From the NCBI GenBank assembly GCA_017964055.1, contig JAGCSS010000355.1, forward strand, positions 1-5,239: 5,239 nucleotides of DNA, given 5' to 3'. Position 1 is the first letter of the stretch; each line of letters opens with the position of its first letter. Positions 1-5,239 of this stretch are shown piece by piece. Source of the stretch: Lachnospiraceae bacterium (GTDB taxonomy: Bacteria > Bacillota > Clostridia > Lachnospirales > Lachnospiraceae). A program made the translations under genes and the position numbers. The notes below the pieces were generated by a model. It was given only the letters and a program-made list of their open reading frames with translations. It made no database searches and was not told where the DNA came from.

Positions 1-51
1 ATCACGATGTTTTTAATGAGCGATTGCGAAACAATTCGTGTGTTTTGATGT

Positions 52-93
52 AAAAAAACAGGGACGGTTTTGAAGAGACAGAAGAACCGTCCC
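52..93 (-). terminator. Rho-independent terminator after the response regulator, built from the repeat
   Basis: On the minus strand GGGACGGTT (93 to 85) pairs perfectly with AACCGTCCC (69 to 61), giving a 9-bp GC-rich stem with a 15-base loop. It is followed after two bases by seven T residues (58 to 52). It lies 85 bases after the stop codon of the response-regulator gene on the same strand, so it is well placed to end the kinase and regulator transcript. The loop is longer than usual, which lowers confidence somewhat. The stem comes from a forward repeat unit and a diverged inverted half-unit. Confidence 0.7.
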
Positions 94-149
94 CTTGTCT
101 TCGGAGAACTGCGCAAACAAAAGAACCGTCCCCTTGTCTTCCATGTCTT
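58..149 (-). repeat. Left copy of GACGGTTCTT intergenic repeat element (decayed)
   Basis: Read on the minus strand this holds a short partial unit (AAGACATGG, 149 to 141), a unit AAGACAAGGGGACGGTTCTT (140 to 121), a 19-base spacer, a second unit of 25 bases (101 to 77) that adds CTGTC at its end, and a diverged inverted half-unit containing AACCGTCCC (69 to 61). The 25-base unit differs at one position from the right arm of the palindrome at 4218 to 4242. The layout, forward units followed by an inverted closing unit and a T-run, matches the element at 4146 to 4254 in reverse orientation. This resembles REP-like intergenic repeats. That such repeats are often scattered by a Y1-type transposase acting in trans is family knowledge; no transposase gene is in the window. 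Confidence 0.85.
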
Positions 150-177
150 CCCTGTCATTCAGGCACCGATCATTTTG

Positions 178-951
178 TCATATATTGCTGTTTTTGGCTT
201 TCTCGGCGTTAAAGAAATCGTCCACCGCTTTCATTATCTGTGCCTTGTCCATGGTCTTCAGCAGATATCCCTGCGGCTTCAGCTGCATGACCGCCATAAC
301 GCTCTCTCGATCGGATCTGCCGGTCAGGAATACGATCGGTATCCCGTCGGAGTTTGGCTCGGAGCGGATCATTTCCATTACCTGCGGTCCTGAAGTTATG
401 GGCATTTCATAGTCCAGCAGGATCAGATCCGGTATATGGTTTGCAATGTAAGTGATGGCCTGCATGCCCGATCTGGTGACCGTGACGTTGTATTTTAACG
501 ACAGCCAGTCCTGCATCATCTTCAGAAAAGCGACATCATCGTCGACCAGCAAGATGCTCTTGCGTTTCTTGCGTTCTTCATCTCTGTCCTCGAGCTTTTT
601 GAACTCATCGACCAGATCCTTCATGTCGAACGGACGCTCTATGACCGCTGAAATAACGCTGCCTGGGATACTCCGCTTTATTTCTTCGATCTCCTCCTTG
701 TATCCCACCAGACACAACGATCTGTCCTTTTCGTTGCAGATGTCTTTCAGATATACGAGAACATCCGTTGAGTCAAACACATAGCTTCCCGCGAAAAAAA
801 GGAAAATGTCACTGCGATCCGTAAACGGTTCGATCTTTTTTATCTCCGGTTCGACGATCTCTGTGCCAAAGCCTGCCTTGTTCAGGTTCTTGGCTATGGC
901 ATCAGTCATAAATGCCGCACCCTTACTTACGATCAGTGTTTTGCCTGCCAT
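178..951 (-). CDS. Response regulator with pseudo-receiver plus receiver, no output domain
   Basis: The product is a 257-residue, probably cytoplasmic protein. Residues about 131-248 form a full CheY-like receiver: acidic residues D137-D139 (LLVDDD), phosphoacceptor D180 in LILLDYEMP, T210 in FLTGRS and K232 in YLLKT. Residues about 1-120 look like a second, degenerate receiver. It starts with a beta strand (KTLIVSK), has DIFLFFAG where the phosphorylated Asp would lie, and ends with RPF (106-108) where active receivers have KPF; the acidic pocket is missing. No helix-turn-helix, GGDEF or other effector domain is present, and the protein ends soon after the receiver. The ATG at 951 follows AGGAGG with good spacing and lies 14 bases after the kinase stop, so the two are almost certainly co-transcribed. 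I infer that it takes phosphate from the kinase HPt domain and signals through protein contacts. The N-terminal domain assignment is by fold pattern only. Confidence 0.9.
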   Translation of the reverse strand: MAGKTLIVSKGAAFMTDAIAKNLNKAGFGTEIVEPEIKKIEPFTDRSDIFLFFAGSYVFDSTDVLVYLKDICNEKDRSLCLVGYKEEIEEIKRSIPGSVISAVIERPFDMKDLVDEFKKLEDRDEERKKRKSILLVDDDVAFLKMMQDWLSLKYNVTVTRSGMQAITYIANHIPDLILLDYEMPITSGPQVMEMIRSEPNSDGIPIVFLTGRSDRESVMAVMQLKPQGYLLKTMDKAQIMKAVDDFFNAEKAKNSNI

Positions 952-961
952 ATTCCGTATG

Positions 962-967
962 CCTCCT
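962..967 (-). promoter_or_regulatory. Ribosome binding site of the response regulator, overlapping the kinase stop
   Basis: The minus strand reads TAGGAGGCATACGGAATATG. The Shine-Dalgarno AGGAGG shares bases with the kinase stop codon TAG (968-966) and lies 10 bases before the ATG at 951. This fixes the start of the regulator and suggests that its translation is coupled to that of the kinase. Confidence 0.85.
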
Positions 968-3900
968 ATTTCAACAATCGTTCTATATCCTCGTATCTTA
1001 TCTCTTCCGCGGCTGCGATCAGCTTCCCGCAGCGTTCCCTTTCATTTTCCGGGATCGAATACCCTTTTAGTTCTCCGATGATCTCCACAGCGCTGTCATA
1101 ATCGGACACTGACATGAATTCCCTGACCGCCGAAAGCATCTCATTCAGCATCTCTTCATCGAGAGGTTTAAGCTCCGATCCTTCGGCGCTGTCAGCTCCC
1201 GCTGCACGCTTCAGCTCACCGCCCAGTTTTCTGTAACGCGTCAGCAGCTCTTCGACTCCCGCATACAGGGTACCGGTATCGTCTGCCTTCCCGGCCGCTT
1301 CGAGTTTTTCCGCCAGCGCTCCGAGGCTTTCGGCGCCGATCACCCTCGAAGTACTCTTGAGGGCGTGAATCTTGATCGTGGCGTTCACTGTATCCGCCGC
1401 CTCTATATAGCCTTCTATCTCGTCTGCGTTCGTGTTCACCAGCGACTCGTATATCCTTACGGCATCAAGATAGGAATCTACATCCTTGCAGCGCTCCAGC
1501 CCCGCCTTCACATCTATTTCGTCAATGTCCTTAAGCCATTCCGGAAGCACTTCGATCATCTCCGCTTCCGTCATTTCGGGACTTTCTTCCTCATCGTCTT
1601 TATCAACGGCAATGACCTTATCATCCGGCAGATAGCCCATTATCATGCGCTCAAGCCGCGACGGATCGATCGGCTTTGTCAGATAGTCATCGAATCCGGC
1701 CTCGAGATATTTCTCCCTCGCTCCCGCCACTGCGTTCGCCGTAAGACATACGGCGGTCGTCTTCGAGTTGAGCCCCTGCTTTGCCCTGATCTCGCCGAGT
1801 GTCTCGATACCGTCCTTGTCGGGCATCATATGGTCAATAAAGATGATGTCATACAGATTCCGGTCCGCGCAGGCGATACCGCTGTCTCCGCTGTCCGCCT
1901 CGTCCACCTGCATTTTGGTCTGTTTGAGCAGGTTTTTGAATACCGACAGGTTCATCGCATTGTCATCGATAACAAGTATGCGCGCATCCGGAGCGACAAA
2001 TCGCTCCCTGTATCTCTTCCGCTCCGTGAGCGATCTCCTGAATGCCTCCACATAGTCTCCGAGAGGCTCCCATTCAACGACATCCTGCCTCAGCGCAAAC
2101 GTGAATACCGATCCTTTCCCGTATTCGCTCTCTACCTCCAGCGTGCTGTTCATGAGCGTGAGCAGGCGGCGTGTAATACTCATACCGAGTCCGGTGCCCT
2201 CGATGCTCCTGTTCCTCAGTTCCTCGATGCGTTCAAATTCACCGAAGAGCTTGGGCATATCTTCTTTTTTGATGCCTATACCGGTATCGGCGATGCTCAC
2301 CTTCAGCACCACAGCGCCGTCGTCATCGGGAATCCTTTCGTATCCCATGTTGAGCGTGACCGAACCCTTTTCCGTATATTTGACCGCATTCGTGAGTATA
2401 TTCGTAACGATCTGCCTGAATCTGATATCGTCTCCATGGAGCAGTTTCGGAATGTCCGGGGCGATGTTCATATTCAGCTCCAGACCTTTCGCTTCCGCCT
2501 TTATGTGTATCATATTTACCAGGTCGTTCAGGACCGAGGACAGATCATAATCGACACAGATGATATCCAGTTTTCCGGCTTCGATCTTCGAAAAATCCAG
2601 AATATCGTTAACAAGTCCGAGCAGCGTGCTCCCGGCAGTCCTGATGCTCTCGGCATAGCCTAAGATGTTTTCGTCTCCGCATTCCCTCAGGATCATCTCG
2701 TTCATGCCCAGAACGGCGTTGATCGGCGTACGTATCTCATGCGACATGCTCGAGAGGAAATTGCTCTTTGCCTCATTTGCCGCGATCGCTTCCTTTTCGG
2801 CCTTCCGTGACCGGGCCTTGTACTCCGCTATTACGGAAATGACGGTTTCCGCAGTAATCGCCGCAAAGAACACGGTAGTGCAGCACATCTGTATATTGTC
2901 AAAGGAAGAGTCGGACATATCACCGAATATCTCAGCCGCATTGAGCGCAAAACCGGCCAGGAGTATGCCGTAGGCGACTGCCCTGAATATCTTCGTCCTG
3001 TTCTTTTCCTTTACTCCGAAATATAAGAGCAGAATGACTTCGGCCAGTATCAGCAGGCTCAGCAGTATGATCGAAGCTGCCTTGATCACCTCTCTCATTT
3101 CCGTATTTGCGGCAAACAGCAGATCAAATACAAATGCGATCACCATAAATACCACTATTGCGTATTTGAAGCCCTTCCTGGACTTAAGATCGCTCTGTCT
3201 CGAAAAATGGGCAATAAGTATGGGCAGCATGTTCGCTAACGCAAACGTCGCCGCAAAGTCAAAGAAATGCGCATTTCCGAGAACCGCCTCAAAAAGGCTG
3301 AGGCGTGTGACCATATAAGCTACACATGTCATTCCGAAAAAGATCAGCAGAGGAAGCTCCCATTTGCCCCAGCCGGAGAAAACCCGGATAGTATCGGTTA
3401 TGAACATGATCACGCAGCAGACTATTATTAATATGCAGCATCCGAATATAAATAAACTCGATTCGAGCAGCGATACGATCAGGCTCTCATATCTCGTTAT
3501 GTCAACATTTTCAACGGCAACGGCTGCGTTCTTTGCGACCGGTATGACCTCCAGCCGTATCCGGGACCAGGTGACCTCCGCGGGAAGCTCTATGATATTC
3601 TCCGTGCTGCCGACCGCCGTTACTTCAGCGCCGTCGTTCCGGCTGCCGGGCATCAGTCCTTTTTCGTAATAAGTAATGTATTCTTCGCCGTCACCCAGAT
3701 ATACCCGAAGCGCCGCATTGCGCAGACGGACGACCACGGACAATCCGCCGTAACGTTCCGAAAGACTGTTTTCCAGGATAAGCGGGCTGCCTTCGTCATC
3801 GGGTTCGTATGTAAAGGGAAGTTCGATATTTTCCGTATTGTCATTGATGCAGGTCCAGCCGTCGTTCAATCCGTGTTCACGGTTGGCTGAAATATTCCTG

Positions 3901-4034
3901 TCATCCCTGCTGAAGCTCGGTATCAGAACACTGAACACACTGCCGAGCATAAGAATGACCAGTACCGCGATAATGATATCGCTTATGTTTTCGCGCCTAA
4001 ATATCTTTTTTAAAAAAACGTCTTTGCTCTTCAC
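966..4034 (-). CDS. Membrane-bound hybrid histidine kinase with receiver and HPt domains
   Basis: Residues are numbered from the upstream ATG at 4070 (1034 aa); I prefer the GTG at 4034 (residue 13, 1022 aa). Order: membrane helix about 31-51; extracytoplasmic beta-rich domain about 55-195; seven hydrophobic segments about 197-415, resembling the 7TMR-DISM layout; a short coil; HisKA with SHEIRTPIN (H444); HATPase with N-box NILTNAVKYT (N561), DTGIGI (595-600) and GTGLGM (625-630); receiver about 696-815 with D702/D703, phosphoacceptor D746 (FIDHMMP), T777 and K799; acidic linker about 823-840; HPt about 842-956 with H902 in IHALKSTSRVIGA; and a helical tail about 968-1034. All catalytic residues are present, so autophosphorylation and an internal His-Asp-His relay are expected, with phosphate passing to the next gene's receiver. 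The signal is unknown; the outer domain could bind a carbohydrate or other small ligand. The GTG is chosen because GGAGGA lies 10 bases before it and because the promoter -10 sits immediately upstream of the ATG, which would leave that ATG essentially outside the mRNA. Confidence 0.93.
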   Translation of the reverse strand: MKSKDVFLKKIFRRENISDIIIAVLVILMLGSVFSVLIPSFSRDDRNISANREHGLNDGWTCINDNTENIELPFTYEPDDEGSPLILENSLSERYGGLSVVVRLRNAALRVYLGDGEEYITYYEKGLMPGSRNDGAEVTAVGSTENIIELPAEVTWSRIRLEVIPVAKNAAVAVENVDITRYESLIVSLLESSLFIFGCCILIIVCCVIMFITDTIRVFSGWGKWELPLLIFFGMTCVAYMVTRLSLFEAVLGNAHFFDFAATFALANMLPILIAHFSRQSDLKSRKGFKYAIVVFMVIAFVFDLLFAANTEMREVIKAASIILLSLLILAEVILLLYFGVKEKNRTKIFRAVAYGILLAGFALNAAEIFGDMSDSSFDNIQMCCTTVFFAAITAETVISVIAEYKARSRKAEKEAIAANEAKSNFLSSMSHEIRTPINAVLGMNEMILRECGDENILGYAESIRTAGSTLLGLVNDILDFSKIEAGKLDIICVDYDLSSVLNDLVNMIHIKAEAKGLELNMNIAPDIPKLLHGDDIRFRQIVTNILTNAVKYTEKGSVTLNMGYERIPDDDGAVVLKVSIADTGIGIKKEDMPKLFGEFERIEELRNRSIEGTGLGMSITRRLLTLMNSTLEVESEYGKGSVFTFALRQDVVEWEPLGDYVEAFRRSLTERKRYRERFVAPDARILVIDDNAMNLSVFKNLLKQTKMQVDEADSGDSGIACADRNLYDIIFIDHMMPDKDGIETLGEIRAKQGLNSKTTAVCLTANAVAGAREKYLEAGFDDYLTKPIDPSRLERMIMGYLPDDKVIAVDKDDEEESPEMTEAEMIEVLPEWLKDIDEIDVKAGLERCKDVDSYLDAVRIYESLVNTNADEIEGYIEAADTVNATIKIHALKSTSRVIGAESLGALAEKLEAAGKADDTGTLYAGVEELLTRYRKLGGELKRAAGADSAEGSELKPLDEEMLNEMLSAVREFMSVSDYDSAVEIIGELKGYSIPENERERCGKLIAAAEEIRYEDIERLLK

Positions 4035-4043
4035 GCGTGCTTT

Positions 4044-4049
4044 TCCTCC
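4044..4049 (-). promoter_or_regulatory. Ribosome binding site that decides the kinase start (GTG 4034)
   Basis: The minus strand carries GGAGGA (4049 to 4044), with 10 bases between GGAGG and the GTG at 4034-4032. The motif lies inside the longer reading frame as the codons for C7, G8 and G9. No comparable Shine-Dalgarno precedes the ATG at 4070, where the upstream bases are GGTATAATACAC. Confidence 0.75.
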
Positions 4050-4074
4050 ACATGGTAATCTATCAATCATGTGT

Positions 4075-4127
4075 ATTATACCACTCTTTGTGGATTTCCG
4101 CCACGTTTTTTGTTTTTAATAAAAAAT
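4075..4127 (-). promoter_or_regulatory. Promoter of the kinase and response-regulator operon, extended -10 with AT-rich upstream tract
   Basis: The minus strand has TATAAT (4080 to 4075) preceded by TGG, a perfect extended -10 (TGnTATAAT, 4083 to 4075). Placing this at -12 to -7 puts the transcription start near 4068. No good -35 is seen: the 17-base spacing position reads TGGCGG. An unbroken A/T-rich tract (4127 to 4106, with a single G/C base) falls at about -59 to -38, where an UP element would contact the RNA polymerase alpha subunits. A strong -10 with no -35 is typical of extended -10 or activator-dependent promoters. The leader would be about 34 bases, just enough for the ribosome binding site of the GTG start. 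Confidence 0.72.
4081..4104 (-). promoter_or_regulatory. Overlapping GTGG/CCAC inverted repeats in the -35 region, possible operator
   Basis: On the minus strand GTGG occurs at 4104-4101 and 4084-4081, with CCAC at 4093-4090 between them. This gives two overlapping inverted repeats (GTGG-N7-CCAC and CCAC-N5-GTGG) that fill the place where a -35 box is missing. An activator or repressor site is possible, but 4-base arms occur often by chance. Confidence 0.25.
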
Positions 4128-4145
4128 GTACCCGGAGGACATTGG

Positions 4146-4242
4146 AAAGACAAGGGGACGGTTCTTCCAAAGACATGGGACGGTTCTTCCAAAGACAAGG
4201 TGACGGTTCTTCTGTCAGACAGAAGAACCGTCACCTTGTCTT
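4146..4242 (+). repeat. Right copy of GACGGTTCTT intergenic repeat element, three tandem units plus inverted closing unit
   Basis: On the plus strand unit 1 (4146-4168) and unit 2 (4169-4190) follow the pattern AAAGACA-AGGGGACGG-TTCTTCC, unit 2 having ATGGGACGG and one base fewer. Unit 3 (4191-4216) has AAGGTGACGG and ends in TTCTTCTGTC. After a single A at 4217, the exact reverse complement of unit 3 follows (4218-4242). The period is 22-23 bases. The element fills most of the gap between the permease stop and the kinase promoter. The same unit family recurs at 58-149 in the opposite orientation. REP-like intergenic repeat is the best class I can offer. Confidence 0.88.
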
Positions 4243-4254
4243 ATATATTTTTTT
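4192..4254 (+). terminator. Perfect 25-bp palindrome with plus-strand T-run
   Basis: Arms 4192-4216 and 4218-4242 are perfectly complementary around A4217. The right arm is followed on the plus strand by ATATA and seven T residues (4248-4254), the form of an intrinsic terminator for plus-strand transcription, although no plus-strand gene is seen upstream. On the minus strand the hairpin starts 15 bases after the permease stop codon but is followed by TTTGG rather than a T-run. There it would more likely protect the mRNA 3' end or pause polymerase than terminate efficiently. Confidence 0.6.
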
Positions 4255-4257
4255 GAT

Positions 4258-5097
4258 TTATCCCTTCAATCCCGTCGTGGCGACGCCCTCGACGAAGTAT
4301 TTCTGCAGTATCAGGAACATGATTATTACGGGTATCAACGACAGTACCGAGCCTGCCATTATCAGGCCGTAATCCGATGAGTACTGGCTGATGAACATCT
4401 TCAGTCCGAGCTGGATCGTCTTTTTCTCCTGGGATTTCAGGTAGATCAAAGGTCCCAGATAGTCGTTCCAGGTCGCGACGAAGGTAAATATCGTGAGTGT
4501 CGAGAGCGCCGGCTTTGACAGCGGCAGCATTATCTTCGCGTATATCTTGTACTCGCTCATGCCGTCTATTCGCGCGGCCTCGCATAGCTCATCGGGGATG
4601 TCCGAATAGAACTGCCTCATCATGAACACGCCGAACGCTGAGAACGCCTGCAGGCAGATAATCGCGAGCAGCTTGTCGTTCAGACCCATCTTACGCATCA
4701 TGATGAACTGCGGCACCATGTATACCTGCCAGGGCATCGCGATCGTCGCGATGTAGGCAAGGAACAGCTTGTTCTTGTGCTTGAACTCGAGTTTTGCGAA
4801 CGAATATGCCGCAAAACTGCTGGTGAGCAGCTGGAGTATCGTTACCACAATCGTTAGGAATACCGTATTCTCCACGAATTTCAGGAACGGGATCTTTGTC
4901 CATATGCCCGAATAGTTGCTCCATTTCGGCACCTCGGGAATCCATACGAACGGATCCATCCTGAATACCTCGCGGTCGCTCTTTATCGATGCCGAGAGCA
5001 TCCACAGGAACGGAATGAGCATCATCGCGGCGATAACGATCAGGATCACATATATGATTATTTTGCCGATAACGGCTTTCTTATGCGCTGATTTCAC
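4258..5097 (-). CDS. Carbohydrate ABC transporter permease, MalG-like (CUT1 family)
   Basis: The product is a 279-residue inner-membrane protein, the usual length for MalG-type permeases. Six hydrophobic segments can be drawn at about 12-35, 76-98, 110-130, 142-161, 195-215 and 245-265. The cytoplasmic EAA loop that docks on the ATPase subunit is clear: EAARIDGMSEYKIYAKIMLP (173-192), with its conserved G179. The C-terminus, YFVEGVATTGLKG, is typical of the family. Together with the upstream permease it should form the membrane channel of an importer for a sugar or oligosaccharide, fed by a lipid-anchored binding protein and driven by an MsmX-type ATPase; neither of these is in the window. 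The substrate cannot be read from the sequence. The start is GTG at 5097-5095, with GGAGG 8 bases upstream. It lies 52 bases after the upstream permease stop, so the two are probably one operon. Confidence 0.95.
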   Translation of the reverse strand: MKSAHKKAVIGKIIIYVILIVIAAMMLIPFLWMLSASIKSDREVFRMDPFVWIPEVPKWSNYSGIWTKIPFLKFVENTVFLTIVVTILQLLTSSFAAYSFAKLEFKHKNKLFLAYIATIAMPWQVYMVPQFIMMRKMGLNDKLLAIICLQAFSAFGVFMMRQFYSDIPDELCEAARIDGMSEYKIYAKIMLPLSKPALSTLTIFTFVATWNDYLGPLIYLKSQEKKTIQLGLKMFISQYSSDYGLIMAGSVLSLIPVIIMFLILQKYFVEGVATTGLKG

Positions 5098-5103
5098 TGT
5101 TTT

Positions 5104-5110
5104 CTCCTCC
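5104..5110 (-). promoter_or_regulatory. Ribosome binding site of the MalG-like permease
   Basis: GGAGGAG on the minus strand (5110 to 5104) precedes the GTG start at 5097, with 8 bases between GGAGG and GTG. A strong site with ideal spacing supports the GTG start and the 279-residue length. Confidence 0.85.
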
Positions 5111-5115
5111 CGGGT

Positions 5116-5134
5116 CCGCGGTTTTGGGCCGCGG
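5116..5134 (-). promoter_or_regulatory. GC-rich hairpin between the two permease genes
   Basis: On the minus strand CCGCGG (5134 to 5129) and CCGCGG (5121 to 5116) can pair as a 6-bp all-GC stem around the 7-base loop CCCAAAA. No T-run follows, so it is not an intrinsic terminator. It lies 5 bases before the Shine-Dalgarno of the MalG-like gene and 15 bases after the upstream stop codon. It could affect mRNA stability or translation of the second permease. CCGCGG is self-complementary, so other pairings are possible. Confidence 0.4.
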
Positions 5135-5149
5135 CCGTTTCCTTTGTTC

Positions 5150-5239
5150 TCAGGCTTTTTCCTTCTTTGACTGACCGTAGAACTGTATGATCGTTACCGT
5201 CAGTACAAGTACAAAGAGCACCATCGCCACCGCGCTGGA
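5150..5239 (-). CDS. Carbohydrate ABC transporter permease, MalF/UgpA-like, C-terminal fragment
   Basis: The last 29 codons of a gene entering from the right edge are visible, ending at TGA 5152-5150. They encode SSAVAMVLFVLVLTVTIIQF followed by YGQSKKEKA. This is a final membrane helix with the small-residue (S/A)SA-A start and a short basic cytoplasmic tail, as at the end of MalF/UgpA-type CUT1 permeases. Its position directly upstream of the MalG-like gene on the same strand supports this. Only the C-terminus can be seen, so the start, EAA loop and substrate cannot be judged. Confidence 0.82.
   Translation of the reverse strand, partial: SSAVAMVLFVLVLTVTIIQFYGQSKKEKA

Noticed and set aside
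1..53. Possible C-terminal end of a plus-strand gene (frames ending at TGA 46-48 or TAA 51-53)
   Set aside because: Only 15 to 16 codons are visible in either frame, with no motif to choose between them, and the minus strand is equally open. Nothing can be supported.
58..149. CRISPR array
   Set aside because: The units are 20-25 bases, directly adjacent or with one irregular spacer, they vary in sequence, and one is inverted. There are no regular unique spacers and no cas genes.
1365..2663. Long plus-strand open frame of 432 codons opposite the kinase gene
   Set aside because: It lies wholly inside the minus-strand kinase coding region that covers conserved HisKA, HATPase and receiver motifs. 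Its translation shows no domain and is rich in R, H and I, as expected for an antisense shadow.
58..4254. Insertion sequence or composite transposon with the repeats as terminal inverted repeats
   Set aside because: No transposase, integrase or target-site duplication can be seen. The genes inside are ordinary signalling genes, and the repeats look like intergenic arrays.
4071..4256. Plus-strand open frame of 61 codons through the repeat element, with a GGAGGA at 4134-4139
   Set aside because: Most of the peptide comes from the repeat units, the GGAGGA is not followed by a start codon at suitable distance, and the frame runs across the kinase promoter.
4241..4585. Minus-strand open frame of 114 codons overlapping the end of the MalG-like permease
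   Set aside because: It is an alternative frame of the permease gene, whose EAA loop and C-terminal signature are clearly in the other frame.

Overview
The window looks like chromosomal DNA of a Gram-positive anaerobe of the Clostridia, most likely Lachnospiraceae or a near relative. This is inferred from strong GGAGG ribosome binding sites, GTG starts, a seven-transmembrane hybrid kinase of a style common in that group, a CUT1 sugar ABC transporter, and GACGGTTCTT-type intergenic repeats of a kind I recall from Clostridia. No search was run, so the placement is tentative. All genes I can support are on the minus strand, so the window is read from right to left.

Right end (5239 to 4258): the last 29 codons of a MalF-like sugar permease (cut by the window edge), a 52-base gap holding a GC-rich hairpin and a strong ribosome binding site, then a complete MalG-like permease. 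These are the two membrane subunits of one carbohydrate importer. The binding protein, and possibly a regulator, should lie beyond the right edge.

Middle gap (4257 to 4035): next to the permease stop is a repeat element of three head-to-tail units closed by an inverted unit, giving a perfect 25-bp palindrome with a T-run on the plus strand. After it comes a well-formed minus-strand promoter with an AT-rich upstream tract and an extended -10 (TGGTATAAT). The promoter overlaps the most upstream possible ATG of the kinase, so the real start is probably the GTG at 4034, which has its own GGAGGA.

Left part (4034 to 178): a two-gene signalling operon. The first gene encodes a very large membrane hybrid histidine kinase (outer beta-rich domain, seven-helix membrane region, HisKA, HATPase, receiver, HPt, helical tail). 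The second, 14 bases downstream with its Shine-Dalgarno overlapping the kinase stop codon, encodes a response regulator made of a degenerate receiver plus an intact receiver and no DNA-binding domain. Together they could form a complete His-Asp-His-Asp phosphorelay ending in a regulator that must act through protein contacts.

Left end (177 to 1): a second, more decayed copy of the repeat element lies after the response-regulator stop and ends in a hairpin plus seven T residues, a good intrinsic terminator for the operon. The signalling operon is thus bracketed by two repeat elements of the same design in opposite orientations. These elements, with the compensated base change in the perfect palindrome, are the least explained structure here. 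The first 50 bases show nothing I can assign.
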